Both the position numbers and the translations under genes were made by a program. This document shows, in pieces, positions 8,547 through 17,783 of a stretch of 64,000 nt of DNA (the stretch's first letter is position 1; every line of letters begins with the position of its first letter). The stretch covers positions 186,001 through 250,000 of the forward strand of contig JAPPUL010000071.1 of NCBI GenBank assembly GCA_026874595.1. Reading direction: 5' to 3'. The notes below the pieces were generated by a model. The model ran no database searches. It saw only the letters and a list, made by a program, of their open reading frames with translations, and had not been told where the DNA came from. Origin of the DNA: Sipunculus nudus (lineage: Eukaryota > Annelida > Sipuncula > Golfingiida > Sipunculidae).

Positions 8547-9867
8547 CTAGCCTAAACCACGTAAGTCACATACCCCCTGGTATAATATTTCAAACAATTT
8601 CCCAAGTCGCTCTTTTTCTATACATGAAAATGCTATCCGTATATCTTCTTTTCCGCTCGCTATAACACCTACGCTATATTTGTCTAATAAATGTTGTCTT
8701 AGCTCCTCTGCCTTTATACCACCATTCAACCTTAAACACATGAAATATCCTGAGTTGAAATTATACACCTTCCATGCCTTATTGTACTTTCTATTCTCAA
8801 ATATCCGAAAAAGCTCTTCTGCCCTTCCCTGCAAAAGCTTATATTTATTTTCCTTCTCTTCTATGTAATTCCTTGATTCCAACGCATTTAACAACACCTC
8901 TTGTGATAAGTTACTGACACTTGATACCCCTGCTCTTATCGCTCCCTTTACCTTCTGTTCAAGTATATTATATATCTTCTCACGTCTGCTTCTTGCTCCA
9001 CCTATCCCAAAAGTCAGAAAACCTACCCGAAAACCCCAAACATAATCTTCTTTTGTCCCGCCATCAAGCTTTATGCAAAGTAAATTCTCATGTTCGCCTG
9101 CTACCTTGCTAAAAAAACGATTCCTGCATCACTCCCGCCTTATACACAAGACCAAAATATGCATCGTCTGTTATAACAACTAATTTCTTCCCCTTCTTCG
9201 CATACTTTAAAAGTAGCTCCTTAAGTTCATCTCCTTCCTCATCAAACAATGTATAGCCTGTTGGATTGCCAGGAAAATTAAATAGCACTATTACTTTATT
9301 TTTTTGAGCAAAAAGCTCTTCTAGCTTAGATTCAAATGCTTCTAGGTTAAAACCATTCTCTTCATTGTATAAGGGATAGGTACTTATCTCTCCTCTATAG
9401 CGGACCTCATATATTAATCTATAATTACCCCAAAACTTGTCTGCCAAAAGTATTGTGTCTCCATCATCTACAAACATATCTCCTATCAGACTAAGTCCAT
9501 GCGTTAAGCCTGATGTTGCTATCGGATTACTTATACTTTCGTCTAAACTTGGATTCTTACGGAAAAGTTCCTTTTTCCACCTATGGCGCAATCTCTCTTT
9601 CCCTGCTACCGGTGCGTATGGTAATATGTTTTTTCCTTCCAATTTCGGAAGTTGATCTAATATAGATTCTAAGTATATTGGATGACCTTCTTCTGTTGCT
9701 ATTCCAAGCGTTGCGTTATATTCACTCTCTCTATCTCTTGCTTCTCGCGATTGGCTTAATATATCCTTAGGAAAGAATATCTCTCGCCCAAAACGGGACA
9801 ATAATTCGTATACTACTACGCTTTCTCTTTTAAGCTCTTCATTCAATTCTCTTGCTAGCAGATTCAT
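8547..9867 (-). pseudogene. Class I/II aminotransferase gene with a single frameshift
   Basis: A PLP-dependent aminotransferase split between two frames. The first 252 codons (9867-9109) start MNLLARELNEELKRE and contain LPYAPVAGKERLRHRWKKE, FPGNPTGYT and the VVITDDAYFGLVY motif. They then stop inside a run of seven T on the coding strand (A at 9111-9117). Reading on with one T fewer gives SKVAGEHENLLCIKLDGG, then TKEDYVWGFRVGF with the PLP lysine, and an uninterrupted frame to 8547. The N-terminal piece therefore lacks the PLP lysine. The rest is undamaged, so the cause is a recent mutation, a homopolymer sequencing error, or slippage that restores frame. Confidence 0.88.
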
Positions 9868-10137
9868 TCGCTTTGCTATGCTCCATTCCCTACACTATAA
9901 CCCCTCCCCGCTTAACACCATTAATCTAAACCTAATCTAAGTTAAACTCTTAAATATATCCAAAAGACTCTTCTAACAAAACATTTTAGACTTATATTTT
10001 ATCCATTTCGATAAATATATCTTTTTATTCTCGTTACTATCTTTTTGTGACTTAGCTTTTATTATACTTCAGAAGGTCTGTTTTCGCTCTTCTTCTCTTC
10101 TGCACATATTCTGCACATAATACGCATCAACTTATTC

Positions 10138-10524
10138 TTAGTCTTCGCTTTCATAATCCCGTGAGTATGAGGCATAGCGCGATAACGCACCAAGCCGCTC
10201 TGATACCTTGTCAAAACAATCCGTATACTCCTTAAGCTCCCCTCCTTCCACTTTAACCGACTCCTCAAGAAAATACGTTACCACCTTAAAAAAACTATTT
10301 GCGAATTTGTCTATATCTTCCGCAAATACCATTACTCGGTGCCGCTGTTTAGAACTGTCATCTCCACTTACTCTCTTGCTCTCGCTTATTACAAGATAAT
10401 CATCATCTTTACTGTTCTTTTTGATGTCTAAATAATACGTCCGACTACCTGCTCGCACTCGAGTTGCAAAGATTTCTTTTTTGTCATCTTGTCTGTAGCC
10501 TCCGCTCCTTTCCTCTTCTCTCAT
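10138..10524 (-). CDS. PUR-domain nucleic-acid-binding protein (DUF3276 family)
   Basis: A 128-residue protein with the core KEIFATRVRAGSRTYYLDIK, then YLVISESKRV and the HRVMVFAEDIDKFANSFFKVVTYF helix. This is the PUR-alpha-like repeat found in Borrelia and Bacteroidota, where it binds single-stranded nucleic acid; the Borrelia protein is known as Bpur. The ATG at 10524 is preferred because TAGGAG lies just upstream; a TTG at 10569 would add 15 residues. Its C-terminal tail is acidic (SRDYESED). The target in this organism is unknown. It is one of the better hints of a spirochaetal source. Confidence 0.85.
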   Translation of the reverse strand: MREEERSGGYRQDDKKEIFATRVRAGSRTYYLDIKKNSKDDDYLVISESKRVSGDDSSKQRHRVMVFAEDIDKFANSFFKVVTYFLEESVKVEGGELKEYTDCFDKVSERLGALSRYASYSRDYESED

Positions 10525-10629
10525 ATCTACTCCTACTAAATTCTTAAACTTTTTAAAGTAAACTAACAAGAAAAGCCTTCCTCGTCAATTTAATTCTTTT
10601 TTTTTTTTACACTTCGACCTCGTCAAACT

Positions 10630-12198
10630 CTATACCCGATCCCCACCCCACTCCTTCATTTCACTATAATAATACATCCTCTCGCGTATAGATTGGTATA
10701 TTGCCAAAAATGATATATAAAAAAAGCTCAGCGAAAACAAAAATGGGAAGAAGGATGAGATATATAATCCTACTTCTATCGCCTTATAGCCTATATATAT
10801 TCCATAACATCCAAACATAATCTCAAACAACAAAACCATATCTATATTTGTTGTATATTTCTTGCCTATCCAACGATCGCTACTTTTACTTATCGAGTAT
10901 TTTGGCGTCCTTATAAATCCGCTCTTTTTACGAAGCAGAACCTCCAGAAAAGCTTTACTCAAATGTACTGCAATCCCAAGTCCATACAAAAATAAGTACG
11001 GTAGCCATGCAAGACGTCTTGTCCAGCTGCCTGTAAGTTCTCGTTGTGTATACATAAAGAAAAATGATGGCGCAAGCATTCCTAAAAACATAAATACCAT
11101 CCCAAGCACCACAAGTAAAGGATACCCTGCCTCGCCCATTGTATATTTAAAATACTCCTGCTGCACCTCTATAAGCGGGTACATCCATAAAAGATTTAAC
11201 ACCATTAAAGGATGTACCATATAATAGGTCAAATGTATTATCCCTTCAAGTCGATTCCTTAACGGAAATCCTTTTGCTCCTAGCATCTTACCTATTAGTT
11301 TTACTGCCGTTTGAAGCGAACCTTTTGCCCATCTGAACTGCTGTGCCTTGTACCCCCTTACGTCAACCGGAAGTTCTGCGTCGCATACCACGCTCGGCAT
11401 GAACTTAAATTCCCAGCCCCGCATCTGCGCTCGGTAACTTAAATCTAAATCCTCCGTAAGCGTGTCTCCTTGCCAGTTTCCCCCATCTAGTATACACTCT
11501 TTTCGCCATATCCCTGCTGTCCCATTGAAATTTAACCATAGCCCATAATCACTTCGTGTTGTTTGCTCAAGTAAAAAATGCCCATCTACTCCAAGTGCCT
11601 GTGCTCGCGTTAGCCCCGAATACTCCATGTTCAGGTGTCCCCAGCGCGTTTGCACAAGACCAAGCTTTTCATTTCCTTTAAACATCGGCAAGGCTCTTAT
11701 TAAAAAGTCTTTCGGCGGCATGAAATCACAATCAAATATTGCTATATACTCACCTTCACTCAAAGCTAAACCTTCTCTAAGTGCTCCTGCTTTGTGATCT
11801 GTTCTTATTTCTCGCCTTATGTATTTTATGTTATATCCTTCTTTAGCATATCCTTCTGATAGCTTTCTTAGTATATCTTGTGTAGCGTCTGTTGAGTCGT
11901 CTAGTATTTGTACCTCTAGTCTATCTTTTGGATAAGAAAGCTCCATGACTGCGCATACTACACGTTCTGAGACATATAATTCATTATATATTGGGATTTG
12001 CACCGTGACAACAGGCTCTCCCATCTCCTTAAGCTCTTTAATTCCATATATTGGATCCTCTTTTCGTGGCCCTTTTTTACCTTGTCCCCGCTTTTTGTAG
12101 TATAAATAGCTTATCAAATAGTAGTGCATCCCATATGCAAATAATAGTAGCGTATCAACTACATACACCAATATCACAAAATATTCATACAAACCCAT
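10630..12198 (-). CDS. Processive family 2 glycosyltransferase (cellulose-synthase-like)
   Basis: A 522-residue membrane glycosyltransferase. It has an N-terminal membrane segment, then VTVQIPIYNELYV, LDDSTDATQD, IAIFDCDFMPP, LTEDLDLSYRAQMRGW and the AQQFRWAKGSLQTA motif. These are the D,D,D,QxxRW residues of processive transferases. At least four C-terminal membrane segments follow (from about residue 310 on). It probably makes a beta-linked polysaccharide or glycolipid at the cytoplasmic membrane. No partner synthase genes adjoin it, so the product cannot be named. The start is ATG at 12198. Confidence 0.87.
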   Translation of the reverse strand: MGLYEYFVILVYVVDTLLLFAYGMHYYLISYLYYKKRGQGKKGPRKEDPIYGIKELKEMGEPVVTVQIPIYNELYVSERVVCAVMELSYPKDRLEVQILDDSTDATQDILRKLSEGYAKEGYNIKYIRREIRTDHKAGALREGLALSEGEYIAIFDCDFMPPKDFLIRALPMFKGNEKLGLVQTRWGHLNMEYSGLTRAQALGVDGHFLLEQTTRSDYGLWLNFNGTAGIWRKECILDGGNWQGDTLTEDLDLSYRAQMRGWEFKFMPSVVCDAELPVDVRGYKAQQFRWAKGSLQTAVKLIGKMLGAKGFPLRNRLEGIIHLTYYMVHPLMVLNLLWMYPLIEVQQEYFKYTMGEAGYPLLVVLGMVFMFLGMLAPSFFFMYTQRELTGSWTRRLAWLPYLFLYGLGIAVHLSKAFLEVLLRKKSGFIRTPKYSISKSSDRWIGKKYTTNIDMVLLFEIMFGCYGIYIGYKAIEVGLYISSFFPFLFSLSFFYISFLAIYQSIRERMYYYSEMKEWGGDRV

Positions 12199-12706
12199 TT
12201 AGCCTATCTACCCCTTTTAATTATCCCTTGATTATTGCATTTACAATATAATAAACTTATATAAAACTATTATGCTCATTTATATATGATATTTCTTTTA
12301 TACTAATATTCTTTTATACTAAAAAGTGATTAATAAATAAAGTGATTAATAAACGCTCTTGCCCTTAACTAAACCTTCTTATAATATTTAGTGAGTTTAT
12401 TTTAGCGAGTTTATCGCCTTGCTGCAGCTCTTTTTCTTTTTAAAAAAATATAGGCGCTTTCGTAATACTATATTTAGGGAGGGGAAGTTATAGTATTTAT
12501 GAAAACGCCCAACACTTATGATCATTAACCTGCGTTTTTTTACTCGGTTTTAACATCATCAAAATTGAATTACATTATACGTTTTTTTTATATCTAATTT
12601 TACTACACTCTTATTTTTATTTATACTTTACTTTTACATTGTTCCCATTTAGAATAACCTTTTCTTTTTTTTTGTAACTTAATTATTAACTAGGTGATGT
12701 CTCCTT
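12199..12706. other. 508-bp AT-rich intergenic region between divergent genes
   Basis: No open reading frame of interest. It holds a long imperfect inverted repeat (12453-12509, listed separately). It also holds two sets of near-tandem repeats: TTCTTTTATACTAA at about 12295-12324 and AAAGTGATTAATAAA at about 12324-12355. The region must contain promoters for the glycosyltransferase on the minus strand and the PIG-L gene on the plus strand, but I could not pick convincing boxes. AGGTGAT lies 10 nt before the PIG-L ATG. Confidence 0.6.
12453..12509. repeat. 20-bp imperfect inverted repeat (stem-loop)
   Basis: The arms at 12453-12472 and 12489-12509 pair along about 18 Watson-Crick pairs, with one G-T wobble, one mismatch and one bulged base. 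They enclose a 16-nt loop, TTTAGGGAGGGGAAGT. It lies in the divergent intergenic region, so it is not at an obvious gene end. It could be an RNA structure, a protein-binding site or a remnant of a small mobile element. Confidence 0.75.
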
Positions 12707-13405
12707 ATGGAACTTGATTTACTTGCTATTAGCCCTCATCCTGATGATGCTGAGATCCATTGTGGCGGCCTTTTACTTAAATCTAAGCTCAAAGGTTATA
12801 AAACTGCGATCCTCTATATGACCAAAGGAGAAATGTCTACTGAGGGTAATACAACAATTCGGCTCGAAGAAACTAAAAAGGCTCTCGAAATACTTAAAGT
12901 TGACCATTTTGACTATGCCGGTTTTAAAGATTGTATGATCTCTGATTCCTTTGCAAGTCGCCTTATAATTGCTCGCTTTATTCGACAGCTTAAACCTAAA
13001 ACTATTTTAATGCCCCATTGGAAAGGCATTCCCGGCAGAGGGCATGGGCACACTGACCATATTCAAACCGGTATTTTAGGCTCTCATGCTGTTAATTTTG
13101 CTCGTTTAAAGAAAATGCCTTTGGATGAAGAGCCTCACATTGTTTCTCAAGTCCTTTACTACCTTTTTCCGCGCAATATGAAACCTACTTTTGTTGTTGA
13201 TATTTCTGATGTTAAAGACGAATGGATTAGGGCTATTAAAGCTCATAATTCTCAAATGTTTGGGGATAACGCTTCAAAAACAGGCTTTTATAACTTTATC
13301 TTAGCTCAGGCCACTTCTTTTGGCTATTATATTGGTTCTGAGTGTGCCCACGGTTTTGTTGCATCCTCGCCTCTTAAGATTGAGGACCCTCTAAACCTTG
13401 CTTGA
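12707..13405 (+). CDS. PIG-L family zinc deacetylase
   Basis: A 232-residue LmbE/PIG-L-type N-acetylsugar deacetylase. The zinc motif AISPHPDDAEIHCGG is near the start and the second zinc histidine lies in HGHTDHIQTG (about residues 112-121). Members of this family deacetylate GlcNAc-type groups, including the bacillithiol enzyme BshB. The partner genes of bacillithiol synthesis are not nearby, so the substrate is open. It is a lagging-strand gene, convergent with apbE and preceded by AGGTGAT ten bases before the ATG. Confidence 0.87.
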   Translation: MELDLLAISPHPDDAEIHCGGLLLKSKLKGYKTAILYMTKGEMSTEGNTTIRLEETKKALEILKVDHFDYAGFKDCMISDSFASRLIIARFIRQLKPKTILMPHWKGIPGRGHGHTDHIQTGILGSHAVNFARLKKMPLDEEPHIVSQVLYYLFPRNMKPTFVVDISDVKDEWIRAIKAHNSQMFGDNASKTGFYNFILAQATSFGYYIGSECAHGFVASSPLKIEDPLNLA

Positions 13406-13455
13406 TAACTGTTTTTTAATATCTGCTTCTATTTATTCTCCGCCAATCTCTTCAA

Positions 13456-14547
13456 TTATTTAATCGCTTCTAGCTCTTCTAGCTCTTCTAGCTTGAACCC
13501 TTCTGTAATCAAAAACTTTAATCCCTCTTCTTCCATTAGCTCCTGCTTGTAAATTATTAAGCTCTCAACTCCTGCAAGCCCCTTTACTAATTTAAAACCT
13601 TTATCAGCTCCAAGTAAAAATACTATTGTCGAGATTGCATCACTTTGTAAGGCACTATTACTTAAAGTCGAAACGCTTAGAACTCCTAAAACTGGGTACC
13701 CCGTTTTAGGATCTATTATATGGTTTACCCGTTTTCCTTCTTGCGTTATCCGATACCTTGCATAATCGCCCGATGTTGCCAGAGACTGATTATTTAATAG
13801 CACTTTGCCAAGATATTTTACTCCATATTCACTCTCTCGGGGGTTTTTTATGCCCACACGCCAAAATCCTCCCGATAGGCTCCTGCCCAATCCATATGTA
13901 TCTCCTCCTATATTAAGCAAGCATGAGCTTATTCCGCGCCCTTTTAAATAACTTATTGCCTTGTCTATTATATAGCCTTTTGCAAGGCCGCCTAAGCTTA
14001 TTTTTAACCCCTTCTTTAAATATCTTATTTCATCTGCTCTTATCTCTATCTTTTTATAGTCTACAAGCTCTTTTGCTCTCCTTATAGCCTCCAAAGACGG
14101 CTGGCTCCTATCTTCTCTATCACCAGCATTCCAAAGACGGAGTAACGGATAAATACTTATATCAAAAGCACCTTCACTCAGTTTGGCGTACCTAAGTCCT
14201 TCCTTTATCACATAAAGTAGCTCCTTACTTACCTCATACCACTCTCCTGTACCCGCAACTGCGTTTAGTTTACTAAGTTCACTACCTTTATCATAGGAAC
14301 TGAATATTTTGCCAAGGCGTTTTACTTCTCCTTCAAAGCCTCGCAATATCCCTTTTGCATCCTGAGAACGTGTATGTAATATCTTAAGTTCTACTTCTGT
14401 GCTTAGTAATTTACCCTTATACTCGCTTTGGATTAGATTATAATATTTATAGCTTATTAGCCACCATAATATAATTATCCCAAACACGCCTATATATATT
14501 CTTCTACTATAGCTTTTTAGCTTATAGCTTTTTAGCTCTCTTCCCAT
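13456..14547 (-). CDS. apbE: FAD:protein FMN transferase (ApbE)
   Basis: A 363-residue flavin transferase that attaches FMN to threonine residues of partner proteins outside the cytoplasmic membrane. It has an N-terminal membrane anchor (IYIGVFGIIILWWLISY), then SSYDKGSELSKLNA, GAFDISIYPLLRLW, ISLGGLAKGYIIDKA, LLNIGGDTYGLG and the C-terminal NHIIDPKTGYPV and SDAISTIVFLLG motifs. No Rnf/Nqr or other flavinylation target is visible in the window. The C-terminus is a small codon-level tandem repeat (LEELEELEAIK). The start is ATG. Confidence 0.92.
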   Translation of the reverse strand: MGRELKSYKLKSYSRRIYIGVFGIIILWWLISYKYYNLIQSEYKGKLLSTEVELKILHTRSQDAKGILRGFEGEVKRLGKIFSSYDKGSELSKLNAVAGTGEWYEVSKELLYVIKEGLRYAKLSEGAFDISIYPLLRLWNAGDREDRSQPSLEAIRRAKELVDYKKIEIRADEIRYLKKGLKISLGGLAKGYIIDKAISYLKGRGISSCLLNIGGDTYGLGRSLSGGFWRVGIKNPRESEYGVKYLGKVLLNNQSLATSGDYARYRITQEGKRVNHIIDPKTGYPVLGVLSVSTLSNSALQSDAISTIVFLLGADKGFKLVKGLAGVESLIIYKQELMEEEGLKFLITEGFKLEELEELEAIK

Positions 14548-14637
14548 CTATTTTGCTCTTTTTTGCCATCCCATTCTCTTATCTTTTTTCAAGCCTTTTT
14601 TGGTCTTCTAGCATTATTATAGGATCTTATTTCATAT

Positions 14638-14865
14638 TCAAAACCAATTACTATCCTCTTGTCTGGATGGGCATTTAATACTACCATAAGAACAATATAC
14701 ACAACAATCTTTTTCTAAGGGCTTTAGTATTTTATGACATGACTCACATTCATAAAAAATCCGGCATGCTGTAGTTGGCATTACCTCTTTTTTCTTACTC
14801 CCACAATAAGGACAGGTAATTATAGATTGTAAAACTTGTTTTGACATATCTCTTTTTTTATGCAT
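14638..14865 (-). CDS. GDCCVxC-type zinc-ribbon-like protein
   Basis: A 75-residue cysteine-rich protein. It contains CPYCGSKK, then CRIFYECESCHKILKPLEKDC and CVYCSYGSIKCPSRQ. The last part matches small proteins annotated as GDCCVxC-domain (seleno)proteins, although the first Gly is Lys here and no in-frame UGA replaces a cysteine. Metal or redox binding is likely; no function is established. Two ATG starts are possible (14865 and 14847), and neither has a clearly better ribosome-binding site. It lies between an SDR gene and apbE. Confidence 0.7.
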   Translation of the reverse strand: MHKKRDMSKQVLQSIITCPYCGSKKKEVMPTTACRIFYECESCHKILKPLEKDCCVYCSYGSIKCPSRQEDSNWF

Positions 14866-14917
14866 ATCTTATGAAAGTAGTTCTGGCTCTTTTGCTCTTT
14901 TGGCTTTGCTCTTGGGC

Positions 14918-15634
14918 TTAGCTTTTGGGCTTCTTAGGATTTAATGGCCTTAGCTCTATTTTACTTATAAGACTCTCTTTACTCGTTTTTACTATGTCAT
15001 ATACTGTTTTCGCTACGTCTTTTGCACTTAACTTAAACCTTGCCTCCTCTCCTAAAAGCTCTTTTCCGCTAAAACTTGTATTTACTGACCCAGGCATCAC
15101 TATCGATACCTTTATGTTTTGATCCCGTAACTCAAGCATTAGGCATTCCGTAAAACCCAATAACCCGAACTTCGTTGCGCAGTATAATCCTCCCCCTGCA
15201 AACGTATTTCTGCTTGCAAGGGAACCTATATTTATTATATTTCCTCCTCCTGTCTCCTCTATAACCCCTATAAGCCCTTGTGTTAAGTAAAATATCCCGC
15301 TCAGGTTCGTTCCTACTACTTTGTCCCATTCCTCGTAGCTTAAATCCTTAATTCCCTTGAATATTCCCACTCCCGCGTTGTTTACAAGTACTTTTAAGCC
15401 CAATCCCTCCCCTTTTATCTTTTCAACCAGACTCTTTACTGACTCTTTGTCTCCTATATCTAATTTGTACCCTTTTGCTAAAGACGCTCCAAGTCCCATA
15501 TATTCTGCCTCAAGCTCCTTAAATCCACCCTCACCGCGACTCGTAAACAATATCCTATACCCTTCCTTTGCAAACTTTTTACACACTTCCTTCCCTATAC
15601 CCTTACTCCCGCCTGTTACTAGTATCGTTTCCAC
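14918..15634 (-). CDS. Short-chain dehydrogenase/reductase (FabG-like)
   Basis: A 238-residue NAD(P)-dependent oxidoreductase of the classical SDR family. The dinucleotide motif is TGGSKGIGKEV (about 7-17), followed by NNAGVGIFKG, the catalytic Ser in NIGSLASRNTFAGG, YCATKFG with the Tyr and Lys, and MPGSVNTSF. It could be an acyl-carrier-protein reductase or a broader carbonyl reductase; the sequence does not decide. The start is GTG at 15634. It lies downstream of kdsA on the same strand. Confidence 0.88.
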   Translation of the reverse strand: METILVTGGSKGIGKEVCKKFAKEGYRILFTSRGEGGFKELEAEYMGLGASLAKGYKLDIGDKESVKSLVEKIKGEGLGLKVLVNNAGVGIFKGIKDLSYEEWDKVVGTNLSGIFYLTQGLIGVIEETGGGNIINIGSLASRNTFAGGGLYCATKFGLLGFTECLMLELRDQNIKVSIVMPGSVNTSFSGKELLGEEARFKLSAKDVAKTVYDIVKTSKESLISKIELRPLNPKKPKS

Positions 15635-15665
15635 TGCCTTTTTCCCTCCTCCATCTTTATTTCTT

Positions 15666-15701
15666 ATTCTTTTATTGATTCTTTTATTGATTCTTTTATT
15701 G
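15666..15701. repeat. 12-bp unit in three perfect tandem copies
   Basis: ATTCTTTTATTG is repeated three times without change in the kdsA-SDR gap. It is part of the window-wide set of short tandem duplications at gene ends. Confidence 0.92.
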
Positions 15702-15726
15702 CTTATACTATATCATTTATTTGGTT

Positions 15727-16548
15727 TTACTTGCTTGAAAACGTCTTTACTAATTGATATAACGGTATTATCTCTTCCAAAAGCGGCTTTAGCTCTTTAA
15801 GCGGTAATATGCTATCTTTATCTGATAACGATTTGCTTGGGTTTGGATGTACTTCTAAATATAAACCGCTTGCTCCTGCCGCTATTGCTGCTCTTGATAA
15901 GTGTTTTATATATTGTCTGCCATCCACTTTGCTCGATTTTATACTATGGGTCCCGTCGTAAAGCACCGGCGCGTGTTTTGTCATTATCGCTATCCCTCTA
16001 AAGTCATTCACTAAATCCCCATATCCAAAACTTGTCCCTCGTTCTGTTATCATATATTTTGTGTTCTTCTGATTTCTTATCTTTTCAAGCACATCTTCCA
16101 TTTCGTAGGGAGACATGAATTGCCCCTTCTTTACATTTATTATCTTTTGTGTGCGGGCTGCTTTTTCTATTAACTCCGTTTGTCGACACAAAAAGGCCGG
16201 TATCTGTACAAAATCTACCACCTTCCCTACATCGTCTATTTCCTCTTCTTTATGCACGTCTGTTAATATCGGTATGTTTAATTCTCGTCTTATACTATGC
16301 AGTATCGCAAGTCCCATCTTTAAGCCCACTCCCCTATATGATTCCGCTTTGCTCCTGTTTGATTTGCTGTAGGACCCTTTGAATACAAATGGTAACGAAA
16401 GCCCCTTACAGATCTCTAAAAGCTCTCCTGCTATATCTTCTGTCTCGCCTGCTTCTCGTATTACGCAAGGACCTACTACCAATATGAATTTTGGCTCCGT
16501 TGTACGTATTACGTTCCTTACTCCCAGCTTCTCAAGCCAATTTATCAA
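15727..16548 (-). CDS. kdsA: 3-deoxy-8-phosphooctulonate synthase (Kdo8P synthase)
   Basis: Condenses arabinose 5-phosphate and phosphoenolpyruvate on the path to Kdo, the inner-core sugar of lipopolysaccharide. The 273-residue protein has FILVVGPCVIREAGE, FKGSYSKSNRSK, ILTDVHKEEEI, VDFVQIPAFLCRQTELI, VKKGQFMSPYEM and ITERGTSFGYGDLVNDFRG, all KdsA hallmarks. The family DATHS motif reads DGTHS here. The TTG start at 16548 has AGG nine bases upstream. Its presence suggests a Kdo-type lipopolysaccharide, unlike Borrelia. Other lps genes are not adjacent. Confidence 0.93.
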   Translation of the reverse strand: MINWLEKLGVRNVIRTTEPKFILVVGPCVIREAGETEDIAGELLEICKGLSLPFVFKGSYSKSNRSKAESYRGVGLKMGLAILHSIRRELNIPILTDVHKEEEIDDVGKVVDFVQIPAFLCRQTELIEKAARTQKIINVKKGQFMSPYEMEDVLEKIRNQKNTKYMITERGTSFGYGDLVNDFRGIAIMTKHAPVLYDGTHSIKSSKVDGRQYIKHLSRAAIAAGASGLYLEVHPNPSKSLSDKDSILPLKELKPLLEEIIPLYQLVKTFSSK

Positions 16549-16603
16549 CCTCTTTTACCTCTTTTTTTTACCTCTTTTTTTAAAACTATAATTTATTATC
16601 CCT

Positions 16604-17092
16604 TTATTCGTCTAGCAATGACTTTATTCCTACTTCAAGCCCTATATCCATATGCCCTCTAAATTTAAGCTTTAACTTTATCTTTTTTCCTAATTCAAAA
16701 TATTCCTTCTCTATCCCCATAAACATTATATGATATCCACCAGGCTTTAATTCTACTCGCCCGTCTTGTCCACTTTCCCGCTTCGGTACCAAAATACTCT
16801 CAACTCGTCTCATCCGCATCATCCCTCCTGAATTCTGCATCTCGTGTAGTTCTACCGCCTTACACACTACTTGCGGATAGACCTCAACTCCTATTAGCTT
16901 TATGTCTTTATCCGTACTATTGAATATCGTCATATAACCCGCACTAACAGGCACCTCCCCTCGACTGTTCCTTATCCATTCCCCCTCTATTTTAATCCCC
17001 GCTCCTTTAGCAACCTCACCACCATATAAACTTTCTAAACTTAATAATATCATAAAACTTAATAACACTATCTTTAAGCCCTTTTTTGCCAT
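16604..17092 (-). CDS. Periplasmic copper chaperone, PCuAC family
   Basis: A 162-residue exported protein with a signal peptide (KKGLKIVLLSFMILLSLESLYGG). The Cu(I) site is visible: VELHEMQNSGGMMRMRRVESI, followed by KPGGYHIMFMGI, that is His/Met...Met...HxM. The family carries copper to cytochrome oxidase or similar targets in the periplasm. No Sco or oxidase gene is adjacent. The start is ATG. It lies just upstream of kdsA, 55 bp apart, and may share its transcript. Confidence 0.87.
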   Translation of the reverse strand: MAKKGLKIVLLSFMILLSLESLYGGEVAKGAGIKIEGEWIRNSRGEVPVSAGYMTIFNSTDKDIKLIGVEVYPQVVCKAVELHEMQNSGGMMRMRRVESILVPKRESGQDGRVELKPGGYHIMFMGIEKEYFELGKKIKLKLKFRGHMDIGLEVGIKSLLDE

Positions 17093-17297
17093 TCCTCTCC
17101 TCTTCCTTTATTACCATAATAGATTTCGTACATTGTAGCCCTAGGCTCATCATTAACTTTATCTAGTATAATATATTATTGGGACTTTGTATATTATTTA
17201 TTCAACTTTTGTCGATTGTTTATATTCTTTGGCTGGTTTGCTTTAGTATATCCCTAACTATCCCTTTTTCATAAAGAATACTCTACAAAAACTCTCC

Positions 17298-17525
17298 CTA
17301 AAAGCCGCCTCGCCCGCCTCGCCCGCCATTCTCTCCTTCCTCCCCCTCTACTCCCCCCCAACCCTTCTTAAAACATGCTGAGTACATGTTTATCCACTCC
17401 ATTGCAGCCTGCTGGAAGCCTATATCATGGCACCTTTTCTCGCTCTCTATCCATTTATACTTATTTATTTCCTCTATCTGTGCAAGCAAAAACTTTTGTA
17501 ACTCATTTTCTCCGACACTTGACAT
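17298..17525 (-). CDS. Small uncharacterised protein with Gly-rich tail
   Basis: I do not recognise this 75-residue protein. Residues 1-57 look like a folded helical domain (EINKYKWIESEKRCHDIGFQ, then AAMEWINMYSACFKKGW). The last part, GEEGENGGRGGRGGF, is low-complexity and comes from a 9-bp tandem repeat (about 17307-17327). The tail may be an accidental addition by repeat expansion. It sits between a lipoprotein gene and the copper chaperone on the same strand; real coding is likely given the folded-looking core. Confidence 0.6.
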   Translation of the reverse strand: MSSVGENELQKFLLAQIEEINKYKWIESEKRCHDIGFQQAAMEWINMYSACFKKGWGGVEGEEGENGGRGGRGGF

Positions 17526-17710
17526 CTTCTTGCTTCTCTCTTTATTATTCTTTTTCCTACCCCCTTATCCTACCCCCTTATCCTTCTCCCTTATCCTGCC
17601 CCCTGCCCCTTATCCTGAACCCATACACTTGCTTACAATAATACTTCCTTTTTCTATTTTTTTCATACTTTTTTTAATAACACCACGTTTTTTCTCTAAG
17701 TCTTTATTCT

Positions 17711-17749
17711 TTCTAATTGTTACTTCTAATTGTTACTTCTAATTGTTAC
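17711..17749. repeat. 13-bp unit in three perfect tandem copies
   Basis: TTCTAATTGTTAC is repeated three times without change between the lipoprotein gene (stop at 17784) and the small gene at 17525. Confidence 0.92.
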
Positions 17750-17783
17750 TTTCGCCATAAGCACTCTAAAACCCATCTTTATT

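Noticed and set aside
9111-9117. Programmed ribosomal frameshift in the aminotransferase gene
   Set aside because: No downstream structure or upstream stimulator was seen, and the enzyme family does not use one; mutation or sequence error is simpler.
14638-14865. Selenocysteine in the GDCCVxC-type protein
   Set aside because: All relevant positions are ordinary cysteine codons and no in-frame UGA or SECIS-like hairpin was seen.
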